Assembly (NCBI GenBank): GCA_030262895.1
Contig: JAJSZW010000006.1
Coordinates: 1-51,410 of the forward strand
From: Deltaproteobacteria bacterium
Lineage (GTDB): Bacteria > Desulfobacterota > Desulfobacteria > Desulfobacterales > ETH-SRB1
Reading direction: 5' to 3'
Length of the DNA: 51,410 nucleotides
In this document: piece after piece, positions 19,535 through 27,593 of the stretch
Numbering within the stretch: position 1 is the stretch's first letter
Layout of the letters: every line of letters begins with the position of its first letter
Notes under the pieces: generated by a model
The model's input: the letters and a program-made list of their open reading frames with translations, nothing else
The model's database searches: none
Told to the model about the DNA's origin: nothing
Made by a program: the position numbers and the translations under genes

Positions 19535-19955
19535 CGATCAGCGCACTGCGACACTATTATTCGAATACCTGCTTGTGGAGCCCTCTGTTTGGCTTCGGAG
19601 ACGCATACAGCTCTGATCCTCATTATTTCGAGATAGACGAAGATGGTAACCTGGAAATACATCCCGCAACCTGGCTGAACGGCGGGTACTGGGTAAATCA
19701 TATGATGATGGGAATAGACGAAGGCCCACTGCTATTGGCTATCGAAAATTATAGGAGTGGTTTTGTATGGAATTTAACCAATAATAATGTCAACATTAAA
19801 GCAGGGTTAGATTCTATATATCAACCACCTATCTGCCCAGCGGATTTTGATTCAGACGGCGATGTAGATGGTTCTGATCTGGCCCGACTTGCAGCCAACC
19901 CGAGTCTCTTGGATGTTTTTTCGTTTGCGGCACATTTTGGCAGGACAGGTTGTCA
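19535..19955 (+). pseudogene. Second, internally deleted copy of the GH144-like gene (3' end)
   Basis: Positions 19535-19955 repeat 15971-16391. The first ~310 bp are identical and a handful of substitutions lie in the dockerin part (for example GATACAGAC to GATTCAGAC). Just upstream, 19514-19527 repeats AAGAATATTGATGC from the start of the GH144 gene (14208-14221). This suggests a full second copy that lost everything between its start and its last ~140 codons. The frame is open to 19989 and overlaps the next gene by 14 bases. The dockerin is again the one-loop variant. Without signal peptide or catalytic core it is probably non-functional. Confidence 0.85.
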
Positions 19956-19975
19956 GTTATGGGAAGGAGGAACAA

Positions 19976-22441
19976 ATGTACAGAAATAATCTTTTATTGA
20001 GGGTATTCTGTGTAGCGTTGTTTGTCACAATGGTAGGTATAGGAGAGCTATCATTACAGCCATCTTTTGCGGATGATTCCGTTCCTTGTACATACGATTT
20101 TGACTATGACCGGGATGTAGACGGAAGTGATTTGGCTGAGTTTGCAACAAAGTTTGCTTATGAGATAGACCTGGAAGATCTTGCTCTGTTTGCTCAGGAA
20201 TTTGGCAGGGATGATTGCCTGATCTCGATCAATTTCACTCATGTGCCGGAATATCCCAATTTCGGTAATGAGAATTTGGAAGGCAATGTGACTGGCGTTA
20301 ATCCTGATGATTACTTTGTGGCGGTCTATATCCGGGTTGAAGATGTTTGGTGGACCAAGCCCTATTATGCTTCACCAAAAACACCTATTAAAGCCGATGG
20401 CACCTGGACATGTGACATTACAACCGGCGGCAATGACCGTTATGCCACTGAAATTGCCGCATATCTCCTGCCTGAAGGAGTTGAACCGCCAATTTGCGGA
20501 CCTTGCTGCAAATTACCGGAAATCCCGGAAGCAGTTGCCTTTTGCCATAAAAGCATCAAAGAGCCAAGAAGCATTTCCTTTGCCGGCTATGACTGGAAGG
20601 TGAAACTAAAAGATTTCCCTGCCGGACCTGGACACAATTATTTCTCCGATAGAGAGGAAGATGTTTGGGTTGATGAGCAAGGGCTCCATTTAACCATCAG
20701 TGAGCGCAATGGCGATTGGTATTGTACCGAAGTCATCCTTGATGCCTCTTTCGGGTATGGGAGTTATATCTTCCAGACACACGGACGAGTCGATATCATT
20801 GATCCGATGATGGTACTCGGCTTGTTTACCTGGGATACAGAAGCTTGTGACCAACATTATCGCGAAATGGACATTGAATTCACCCGTTGGGGCAATGCCA
20901 GTGAATATACGAATGCCCAATATGTGGTTCATCCTTGCAGCCAGTGCCCGGGATGCGGTGATCGCTGCACCCGCTTCAGAGTTGATCTGACAAATGAAGA
21001 GAGTGACCTCACTCATTATCTGGTCTGGCAACACGATACCGTCGAGTTCAGAACCTATTACGGAAAACATAGTGACAGTCCGCCCGCAAGCGCCCTGATC
21101 CACAAGTGGACGTATGCCGGCGAATATGTACCTGAGCCAGGTAATGAAAATGTGCGGTTTAATTTCTGGCTGAATAAAGGCAATGCGCCTGCCAGCGATC
21201 AGGGTGATGAAGTGGTAATTAGTGATTTTGCCTGGCAGAAAGAAAAAATCGAATGGCCCGGGGAATACGTGAAGGTTTTCACCAATCTAAGCAACTATCC
21301 CATTGCAGGCTGTTTTATAGGGGCAGAGGAAGTTAGAATCAATGATGAACCGGTAACTGTGGATGATTATGGCGGTTACCGAAAGGATGTTGTCCTGAAT
21401 TCCGGCCTGAACACTTATGAGATTAAAGCCATCAGAAACAACGAAATTTCTGACTCATCTTCCCTGGAGATCAATTACGATCCGGAACTCTCAACTGAAA
21501 ATCATGCCCTGCTTTACAGCCATAATCCTGATGTGCCTGAAACCATTGTGTTGGATCTGAACAGAGGCTCTATTTTGGGAGTTTTGCATGAAATCAACAT
21601 CGTGGCTGCCACCCATGATGGGCGACATGTTGTTGACACCCATGGCAATGTTTATCAAACCTCAGACCATACACTATTCGGTGAGCATTTGCCCTTCAGC
21701 CAAAGCGCAGTTTATCCGGTTTTCTCAAGTAATGATATTTTTTGCTATGCAGGCACGGAAAAGATCCGCTTTGCTGACCGGACATTGATTTCCAGCCAAC
21801 TTCCAGTCCCGATTGATGGCCGCTTTGCAACGGTTTTTCCCGGCAACTTGCTCATCCAGGGTTCAAGCAACTCTTTTACGAAGATAGACCTCTCAAATGA
21901 TGAAATCGTTGCTGCAATCCCGTTCGCAAAGCAAAGAGTCATTTGGGGGACTTCTACTATTGCTCCCAATAGCACCTTAGGTTTTGTGACTTCCTATTCT
22001 TGGGCTGTAGGGGCCTTAGATATAATCAATATGGAAACTGGCAGTACAATTTCTCAATTTAACGGTCTCTCCGATTATATGGGCCAAATTGCCTTTTCCA
22101 ATGACAGAGCTATCGCCTTTATCGGCGGTTATGGAAATTCGTATTATGGCAAAGGTGGGGTTTATGTGATTGATGTGGGCACTCAAACGATGATGAGCTA
22201 CTATGAACAATTCGGCGCTTCTTCTGTCTTAGTCGGTCCTGATGACCTTATCTACATTAGCTCCAGATTTGTCGACCATTTCGGTAACGGCAGTGTTACT
22301 CAGGGTTCCAAAGATAGGCGGGGAATTGATGTTCTTCAGCTCAATGAAAATGGAAAATCGCAGTTCGTAAAAACCTACTACCTCAATTATGATCATCGTT
22401 ATTGGACAAAGCCTACTTTCTTTATCAAGCCGGGGTCATAA
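19976..22441 (+). CDS. Secreted GH16-like protein with N-terminal dockerin and C-terminal propeller-like region
   Basis: The ATG at 19976 follows GGGAAGGAGG; the frame extends further upstream only because it crosses the duplicated fragment. A signal peptide (~residues 1-31, 'QPSFAD') leads into an atypical dockerin with one calcium loop (DYDRDVDGSDLAEF) and a second segment without ligands ('EIDLEDLALFAQEF'). A concanavalin-like glucanase fold lies at ~195-425. It contains 'REMDIEFTRWG', which fits the GH16 active site E-x-D-x-E (Glu297, Asp299, Glu301), followed by 'VRFNFWLNKGNAP'. The rest (~430-821) has an Ig-like segment and blade-like repeats suggestive of a beta-propeller. GH16 enzymes cleave beta-1,3/1,4-glucans, agars or carrageenans; the substrate is unknown. 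Confidence 0.82.
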   Translation: MYRNNLLLRVFCVALFVTMVGIGELSLQPSFADDSVPCTYDFDYDRDVDGSDLAEFATKFAYEIDLEDLALFAQEFGRDDCLISINFTHVPEYPNFGNENLEGNVTGVNPDDYFVAVYIRVEDVWWTKPYYASPKTPIKADGTWTCDITTGGNDRYATEIAAYLLPEGVEPPICGPCCKLPEIPEAVAFCHKSIKEPRSISFAGYDWKVKLKDFPAGPGHNYFSDREEDVWVDEQGLHLTISERNGDWYCTEVILDASFGYGSYIFQTHGRVDIIDPMMVLGLFTWDTEACDQHYREMDIEFTRWGNASEYTNAQYVVHPCSQCPGCGDRCTRFRVDLTNEESDLTHYLVWQHDTVEFRTYYGKHSDSPPASALIHKWTYAGEYVPEPGNENVRFNFWLNKGNAPASDQGDEVVISDFAWQKEKIEWPGEYVKVFTNLSNYPIAGCFIGAEEVRINDEPVTVDDYGGYRKDVVLNSGLNTYEIKAIRNNEISDSSSLEINYDPELSTENHALLYSHNPDVPETIVLDLNRGSILGVLHEINIVAATHDGRHVVDTHGNVYQTSDHTLFGEHLPFSQSAVYPVFSSNDIFCYAGTEKIRFADRTLISSQLPVPIDGRFATVFPGNLLIQGSSNSFTKIDLSNDEIVAAIPFAKQRVIWGTSTIAPNSTLGFVTSYSWAVGALDIINMETGSTISQFNGLSDYMGQIAFSNDRAIAFIGGYGNSYYGKGGVYVIDVGTQTMMSYYEQFGASSVLVGPDDLIYISSRFVDHFGNGSVTQGSKDRRGIDVLQLNENGKSQFVKTYYLNYDHRYWTKPTFFIKPGS

Positions 22442-22866
22442 GATTTTTTTGTGTTAGGCCAGAAAATCGGATAAACCTCTGCGCTCTTAGCGTTCTCTGC
22501 GGTGAAAGAAAGAACCAATGTCGCCAAATTAAGGGTATTCATTTTTGAAGATAACTGGATATGCAAGGAGGCCATTGTCTCTGTGATTGGCAAAGATGAG
22601 GGGATAGATGTTATACGTGATACAGAGGATCAGAGGATCTCCATGAAGGGGTTGATAATAGGTCACTGAAGATGAATATTGATTTAATTCTCATGGACAT
22701 ACGCTACCATGGCGAAGATCTCGGCATAGAATGCATGCCGGGCCTCGTAATTCCGAAGGCAATGGGATTGCTGAGAACGGATTCTCAAGGATAGGAAAAG
22801 TGATCGGAACGATTCAGCTTCTACCAGCAGTATCGCAAGGATAAAGAGAGTGGGGAGGGCCGAAAA
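22442..22866. other. Spacer with dispersed repeat and possible decayed coding
   Basis: The spacer starts with an inverted copy of the CACCGCAGAG repeat (22477-22504). A short open stretch follows, reading 'CKEAIVSVIGKDEG', and later one reading 'GLVIPKAMGLLRTDS'. I cannot assign either to a family, and both lack starts and ribosome sites. The right end gives the GGGAGGG ribosome site of the next gene. Confidence 0.5.
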
Positions 22867-24300
22867 ATGAATAAAAAAACAAAGAGGTATTTCTTAACAG
22901 CACTAATAGCTATTGTGCCGCTGTCAATCATAGCAGTATCCTCATCGGTAATGGCAGCTTGCAGTATATCAATAGGTGTTCGTTGCGATTCAAGCTATGG
23001 CAAATATGAAACCTTTGAGGGCGCTGCATCGATAAGTAACAATGAGTCCAGAAGGGTCGATTTTACCATGACAATCACGTTGAAAGATCCATCCGGACAT
23101 ACACTCGATACTGATTCCCGTAGTGGATCCCTCGGTCCGGGTCAATACAATGAATATCCTTTGAATGTAGCTCCTCCATCAGGAGGTTGGCAGCCTGGAA
23201 CCTATGAATTTTGCAACCAAGTGGTTGCTGCTGGTATAAACGGCTGCATGTATGTTAAAAGCATATGCAAAGGTTTTACTGGCCCCCCTTCTCCCTCAAT
23301 TTGGATTAGTCCAGCTTTGTTTAACATAAAACTGCTACCTGATGTTGTGTCGAATCATATTTTGACCATTGGGAATAGTGGAAATAGTGTGCTGGAGTTT
23401 AATATAACGAATGAATTCATCCAGTCGGGATGGCCAAAGACAACCGGCAGTGACGTGAATTCATCTCCGGCGCTTGGTGACATTGATGGGGACGGTGACA
23501 TAGAAGTCGTGGTTGGTTCACATGATGGAAAGGTGTATGCCTGGCATCATGACGGCTCTGATGTGACCGGATGGCCAAAGACAACCGGCAGTGACGTGTA
23601 TTCATCTCCGGCGCTTGGTGACATTGATGGGGACGGTGACATAGAAGTCGTGGTTGGTTCACATGGTGGAAAGGTGTATGCCTGGCATCATGACGGCTCT
23701 GATGTGACCGGATGGCCAAAGACAACCGGCAGTGACGTGTATTCTGACGTGTATTCATCTCCAGCGCTTGGTGACATTGATGGGGACGGTGACATAGAAG
23801 TCGTGGTTGGTTCAGATGATAACAAGGTGTATATCTGGGATTGTTTTGGTACATATGATTCAAATAATATAGAATGGGGAATGTTCCATCACGATATTAA
23901 CCATACCGGATTGTATGGCTATGTGCCCCCCGGCACAGGAGGCACAGGCAGTCAAACTGCGTTGAAGGAGAAGGTGGATTGGTTATCAGAAGACCCAACC
24001 AATGGCACAGTAGACCCGGGCACTCAAGCGAGTATCACTGTAACATTTGACACCACCAGTCTTGACCTCGGTGATTATTATGCAGACATCATCATCACCA
24101 GCAATGATCCGAATGAAAATCCACTGATTATTCCTGTGTATTTGACGGTAGAACACATAATAGACATAGGGGGTTTTGCAGCCGATTTTGGCAGGGCCGA
24201 CTGCATTGGAGATTGTCCTGGCGATTCTGATGGCGATGAGGATGTGGATGGTTCTGATTTGGCAGAATTCGCCAAAAACCTTGGATTGCAAAATCCGTAA
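22867..24300 (+). CDS. Secreted FG-GAP/VCBS-type protein with dockerin
   Basis: A GGGAGGG ribosome site precedes the ATG and a signal peptide (~1-30, ending 'SSVMA'). Residues ~31-130 form an Ig-like domain. Residues ~188-330 carry three 47-residue FG-GAP-like blades ('SSPALGDIDGDGDIEVVVGS' in each) that are almost identical at DNA level. Residues ~365-430 form an immunoglobulin-like domain of the BACON/ASPM-Hydin kind ('GTVDPGTQASITVTFDTTSL', 'ITSNDP'). The dockerin follows: an N-truncated first loop ('IGGFAADFGRADC') and a complete second loop (DGDEDVDGSDLAEF). Three blades are too few for a closed propeller, so the protein may have lost or be gaining repeats. No enzymatic motif is seen. 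Confidence 0.82.
   Translation: MNKKTKRYFLTALIAIVPLSIIAVSSSVMAACSISIGVRCDSSYGKYETFEGAASISNNESRRVDFTMTITLKDPSGHTLDTDSRSGSLGPGQYNEYPLNVAPPSGGWQPGTYEFCNQVVAAGINGCMYVKSICKGFTGPPSPSIWISPALFNIKLLPDVVSNHILTIGNSGNSVLEFNITNEFIQSGWPKTTGSDVNSSPALGDIDGDGDIEVVVGSHDGKVYAWHHDGSDVTGWPKTTGSDVYSSPALGDIDGDGDIEVVVGSHGGKVYAWHHDGSDVTGWPKTTGSDVYSDVYSSPALGDIDGDGDIEVVVGSDDNKVYIWDCFGTYDSNNIEWGMFHHDINHTGLYGYVPPGTGGTGSQTALKEKVDWLSEDPTNGTVDPGTQASITVTFDTTSLDLGDYYADIIITSNDPNENPLIIPVYLTVEHIIDIGGFAADFGRADCIGDCPGDSDGDEDVDGSDLAEFAKNLGLQNP
23431..23768 (+). repeat. 141-bp tandem FG-GAP repeats with a 12-bp micro-duplication
   Basis: Units starting TGGCCAAAGACAACCGGCAG begin at 23431, 23572 and 23713, so the period is 141 bp. 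Sequence between units is nearly identical. In the third unit TGACGTGTATTC is duplicated in tandem (23733-23744 and 23745-23756), adding four codons in frame. This is a recent slippage event. Confidence 0.92.
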
Positions 24301-24484
24301 CTTCTCGAAAAAGTTCGGGTAAAAACAAAAAAATAGGGAACAGGCTCGGATTAAAGTGCAGAGAGAAGTGATCCAACAGCTCAAGGATGGTTCCGTTCCC
24401 GGATCGGACCAAGTTATAACCTACTGCTTTATCAGAATATCCGCCCCAAAAGCAGGTGTTTTCAGGCCTTAGGGACGCGGAAAA

Positions 24485-24745
24485 ATGATAACTCAATCAT
24501 TTGATACACACCCTGAGGCAGAAAGAGTTCAGATAGCATTAATTCGGAAGGCAGGGATAGCACGAAGAATTGGAATTGCTCGTTCACTTTCTGAAACAGC
24601 AATAAAACTTTCTCGAAGAGCTATTTCACGGGCAAATCCACAATTAAGTGAGCAAGAATTGAATTTGGTCATTGTAGCTCACAATTATGGCAGTTATATA
24701 GCTGATCGTCTTGTTAATTATCTTAAGAGAAAAAAACTGTGGTAG
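24485..24745 (+). CDS. Small hypothetical protein
   Basis: An 86-residue protein with a basic centre ('RKAGIARRIGIARSLSETAI', then 'KLSRRAISRANPQLSEQE'). It resembles small proteins I have seen beside nucleotidyltransferase or toxin-antitoxin genes in Desulfobacterota and cyanobacteria, where similar 'RALVRSLS...LSRRAIARANP' phrases occur. No partner gene is adjacent here; the next sequence is debris. No signal peptide or membrane segment is visible. Function unknown. Confidence 0.55.
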   Translation: MITQSFDTHPEAERVQIALIRKAGIARRIGIARSLSETAIKLSRRAISRANPQLSEQELNLVIVAHNYGSYIADRLVNYLKRKKLW

Positions 24746-24751
24746 CATCAT

Positions 24752-24805
24752 TCGGACATAGCGGTCTCTGCCGCTGACTTCGGAAGGACGGATTGTCCGG
24801 ATTAG
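24752..24805 (+). pseudogene. Orphan dockerin tail (copy A)
   Basis: Read from 24752 the translation is 'SDIAVSAADFGRTDCPD' then a stop, matching the last ~17 residues of the local dockerin modules (SDLAVFAADFGRTDCP). There is no gene body upstream; it directly follows the small hypothetical gene. It is the leftover 3' end of a lost secreted-protein gene. Confidence 0.7.
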
Positions 24806-25014
24806 CCCATCAGATCATAGCTAATTCTTAGAGCCTGTTCTATTAATTCGCCAAGGCGCTCAGTCATGTATATTGGTATTGAAAGAAGCCGGTATGCTAT
24901 CGGTTGACCCAATGTCGTTTTTACTTTGAGGTTTTCAACTGATGGCAGGTTAGTATTGCAGCGTGCAGCAAAATCGAGGTGCTTTTCAGCCATGAACTGA
25001 TGCAGCGATTTCAT
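24802..25014 (-). pseudogene. C-terminal fragment of a DUF4143 (AAA-type ATPase-associated) protein
   Basis: The 70-residue frame reads 'SLHQFMAEKHLDFAARCNTN' then 'YRLLSIPIYMTERLGELIEQ'. This resembles the extreme C-terminus of AAA/DUF4143 proteins (a 'K-SL-FM' helix, a charged strand, then 'YRLLSLPLY'). The ATPase and the rest of DUF4143 are absent, and the sequence is bounded on both sides by dockerin tails on the other strand. The family call is from memory of the motif pattern. Confidence 0.5.
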
Positions 25015-25018
25015 GCTG

Positions 25019-25051
25019 GCTGACTTTGGTCGGACTGATTGCCCAGATTAG
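25019..25051 (+). pseudogene. Orphan dockerin tail (copy B)
   Basis: Positions 25019-25051 encode 'ADFGRTDCPD' and a stop, a second dockerin 3' end with no gene in front. Copies A and B encode the same final ten residues but differ at several bases, so they are separate relics rather than a fresh duplication. Confidence 0.65.
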
Positions 25052-25120
25052 CTGATGGCTGACAGCTCATGACGGTAAATCCTAACCGCACAGGTCGAAA
25101 AAACGCAGAACATAAAAACA

Positions 25121-25157
25121 AAAAGCCGCTCAGGGATGAATCCTGGGCGACTTTTTT
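25121..25157 (-). terminator. Rho-independent terminator of the exopolysaccharide operon
   Basis: The stem arms are 25124-25136 (AGCCGCTCAGGGA) and 25141-25152 (TCCTGGGCGACT) with G-U wobbles and a TGAA loop. A-runs lie on the left and T-runs on the right, so it can work in both directions. It lies 19 bp beyond the stop of the last minus-strand gene and separates the two convergent arrays. Confidence 0.8.
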
Positions 25158-25175
25158 GATCGGAAGTCAGCACTC

Positions 25176-27581
25176 TCAACGTCGTCCCAGCTCCTTCAGG
25201 ACCTTTTCCGCCTCTTGTCGGCCGGGAAAGCTCTCTTTGTTTTTAATAGCCATTTTCAAGTACTCTCGCGCCTGAGCCTTTTGTCCCAGACCGAGGCAAA
25301 TCATACCCAAATGATAACTGATTATGGGACGATTCTCAAGCTTTTCCTCAACGCCCACCAGCAGATCCCTTGCCCTTGCAAGGTGCCCTTGACGATAGTA
25401 AATCCACGCCGCAGTGTCCATCACCTCAGGATTGTCCTTGAATTTTTTAACCAGCGGAGAAATGAGCTTCTCCGCCCTTGCCAGGTTATTCTTTGTCGGG
25501 TCGTACTCGGCGTAGTAAAAGGCCAGGTTATTCATTGCTGCTGATGCATTGGGATTTTTATCCAACACTTCCTCGTAAATCGCTTTTGCTTTGACGTGTT
25601 CTCCTTTTTGCTCCAGAAGCACTGCGATCAACATAGCTATACTTTGATTTCTAGGATTTCGTTCTCTTATTTTCTGATATTTTGCGATTGCCGTATCAAT
25701 AGAGCCCAGAGACTGTTCAAGCTGAGCAAGGCTAAACAGGGCATCAGAACTGTTCGGATCGATTTCAAGCCCCTTTTCAAAGTTCTTGCGGGCAGTATCA
25801 AAATCTTTGTTAACAGAATGTAGCTTTCCCAACAAGACATAATAGCGGGAATTCTTCGGGCTTTTAACAATTTGCTCCCTGCATCGAACGATAGCTTTGT
25901 GCAACTTTTTTTCTTTCACCAGCATATTGAGCAATTGGCTCATAGCTGGTACAAAATCAGGCTCGACCTTTAATGCCTTTTCAAAAAGGGTGGCTGCTTT
26001 CTCTTTCTTTTTCTCAATCAGTTCTACAATTCCGTTTTTGTAGCAAGCCAGGGCGGAATCGGGGTCGAGGGTTAAAAGGCGGCCAAAATACTTGCGGGCA
26101 TCTTCCACATCCTTTCTTCCAAGCGATATGTCACCCATGGCCAACAACGCCTGTCTGTCATCAGCATCGATCTCCAGAACTTTTTCCAGTTGCTCTCTTG
26201 TCGGTTCAATCTTTCCCTTCTGTCTGTAGACATCCGCCAGCCCGAATCGGGCTTGTTTCTCTTTCGGATTAATCTCAAGAATCTTTTTAAAAGTATCTTC
26301 TGCAAGCTTTGCTTCGTTGTTCAAAAAATGTGTCTTGGCAAGGTTTAAAGAAGCTGGAATGTTTTGTGGCTCCTGGCGAAGAACAGCCCGGTACTCTGCA
26401 ATGGCCCCGACAAAATCATGGCGGCCAGCCAGGATACTCCCTTTCATGGAATGGGCGTTCACATCTGCTGGATTCTCCTTCAGCACCTCTTCCACAAGCT
26501 TGAGGGCATCATCTATTTTTTTATCCTCATAATGAATACTAGCCATAAAAAATTTTGCCTTCAAGAAATCAGGGCCGGTGCGAACCCTTGTCATGAACTG
26601 TTCCAGCACTTCAAGTCCTTTATCCTTCGCTTTTGTCTGGAGATAATGCCTGGCCAGTACTTCGCACGGCTCATATTTGTCCGGCATATCTTCAATGGCC
26701 TTTTCCAGCACCCCAACCATCGCATCATTTTGCTCTTTTTCCTTGTAAAACCTGGCCAGGTAGAGACGTAGCTCCAGCTTGTCAGAACGTATGGCTATCA
26801 AATCTTGAAGAATTTTTTCTGCCTCTTTGCTCCTGTTTGTCCGGTTGTAAAAGTCTGCTAATAGTAACTTTGGCAAATCATTTTCAATATCCTGGTTGAT
26901 CAGAGTCTTGTACTCATCTTCGGCCCGTGAAAGTTCGTTTTCTTTTTCAAGAATTTTGATGAGCATCAGCCGACCGGTTGTATTTTCTTCATCCTGGGCC
27001 AACAATCTTTGAATGAGGGTTTGGGCGCCAGATGCATCCTCGCTTTTGAGTCTTATACCGACAAGCATGAGATAGGGATCTGGTCTTTTTGGGTTTTTCT
27101 CTATGAGAGACTTTAATATTGTCTCTGCTTTTTCCTCCTTATTATCTGCCATCAGACAGGTGGCCAGCAGCAAAAGGGCATCTTCATGGTCCGGATTTCC
27201 GGCCAGAACAAGATCTGCCTTTTCACGGGCCCTGCCCTTTTGTTTTGCCGCCATCAGGATTTTCCCAATGGCCACTTGTGCATCCAATAGATCCACATCA
27301 AGATCCACTGCTTTAGAGAGAAAACCGTAGGCTCTTTTCCAGTTCTTTTCGTGTAGCTCCACCATGCCGAGCATGTAATAGCCCTGGGCAAAGTTTGGAT
27401 CAATCTGGAGGGCATTCTTGAATTCCAGTCGGGCCTTCACATATTCGCCATTTTCGTAAAGGGCCTTTCCCTTGTTAAAAAACTTCATCTTTTTTTCTTC
27501 AGGCCCGTCGCACGATACAATCACGGTTGCCGTGAGGAAAATACAAAGCCATAAAATAGATTTTTTACAGGTTATGTACAT
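25176..27581 (-). CDS. TPR-repeat lipoprotein, PrsT-like (exosortase/EPS-associated)
   Basis: The start follows AGGAGG with good spacing. Residues 1-24 form a lipoprotein signal with lipobox 'VIVSC' (Cys24). The remaining ~775 residues are some twenty tetratricopeptide repeats (for example 'AQGYYMLGMVELHEKNWKRA', 'DALFSLAQLEQSLGSIDTAI'). Length, lipoprotein signal and position next to an exosortase match the PEP-CTERM-system TPR protein family called PrsT. These proteins are thought to scaffold envelope-spanning polysaccharide or protein export; the exact role is not established. It is the last gene of the minus-strand locus, 12 nt after the transferase gene, and is followed by a terminator. 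Confidence 0.85.
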   Translation of the reverse strand: MYITCKKSILWLCIFLTATVIVSCDGPEEKKMKFFNKGKALYENGEYVKARLEFKNALQIDPNFAQGYYMLGMVELHEKNWKRAYGFLSKAVDLDVDLLDAQVAIGKILMAAKQKGRAREKADLVLAGNPDHEDALLLLATCLMADNKEEKAETILKSLIEKNPKRPDPYLMLVGIRLKSEDASGAQTLIQRLLAQDEENTTGRLMLIKILEKENELSRAEDEYKTLINQDIENDLPKLLLADFYNRTNRSKEAEKILQDLIAIRSDKLELRLYLARFYKEKEQNDAMVGVLEKAIEDMPDKYEPCEVLARHYLQTKAKDKGLEVLEQFMTRVRTGPDFLKAKFFMASIHYEDKKIDDALKLVEEVLKENPADVNAHSMKGSILAGRHDFVGAIAEYRAVLRQEPQNIPASLNLAKTHFLNNEAKLAEDTFKKILEINPKEKQARFGLADVYRQKGKIEPTREQLEKVLEIDADDRQALLAMGDISLGRKDVEDARKYFGRLLTLDPDSALACYKNGIVELIEKKKEKAATLFEKALKVEPDFVPAMSQLLNMLVKEKKLHKAIVRCREQIVKSPKNSRYYVLLGKLHSVNKDFDTARKNFEKGLEIDPNSSDALFSLAQLEQSLGSIDTAIAKYQKIRERNPRNQSIAMLIAVLLEQKGEHVKAKAIYEEVLDKNPNASAAMNNLAFYYAEYDPTKNNLARAEKLISPLVKKFKDNPEVMDTAAWIYYRQGHLARARDLLVGVEEKLENRPIISYHLGMICLGLGQKAQAREYLKMAIKNKESFPGRQEAEKVLKELGRR

Positions 27582-27593
27582 TTAGCCTCCTAT

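Noticed and set aside
23417..23863. His/Gln-rich minus-strand frame with regular repeats across the FG-GAP units
   Set aside because: The repeat simply mirrors the 141-bp plus-strand units, which form a coherent domain with signal peptide and dockerin in the same gene.
1..24300. Cohesin-type scaffold partner for the dockerins
   Set aside because: None of the proteins shows a recognisable cohesin pattern; the jelly-roll and Ig-like segments are better explained as anchor-J, CARDB or fibronectin-like modules.
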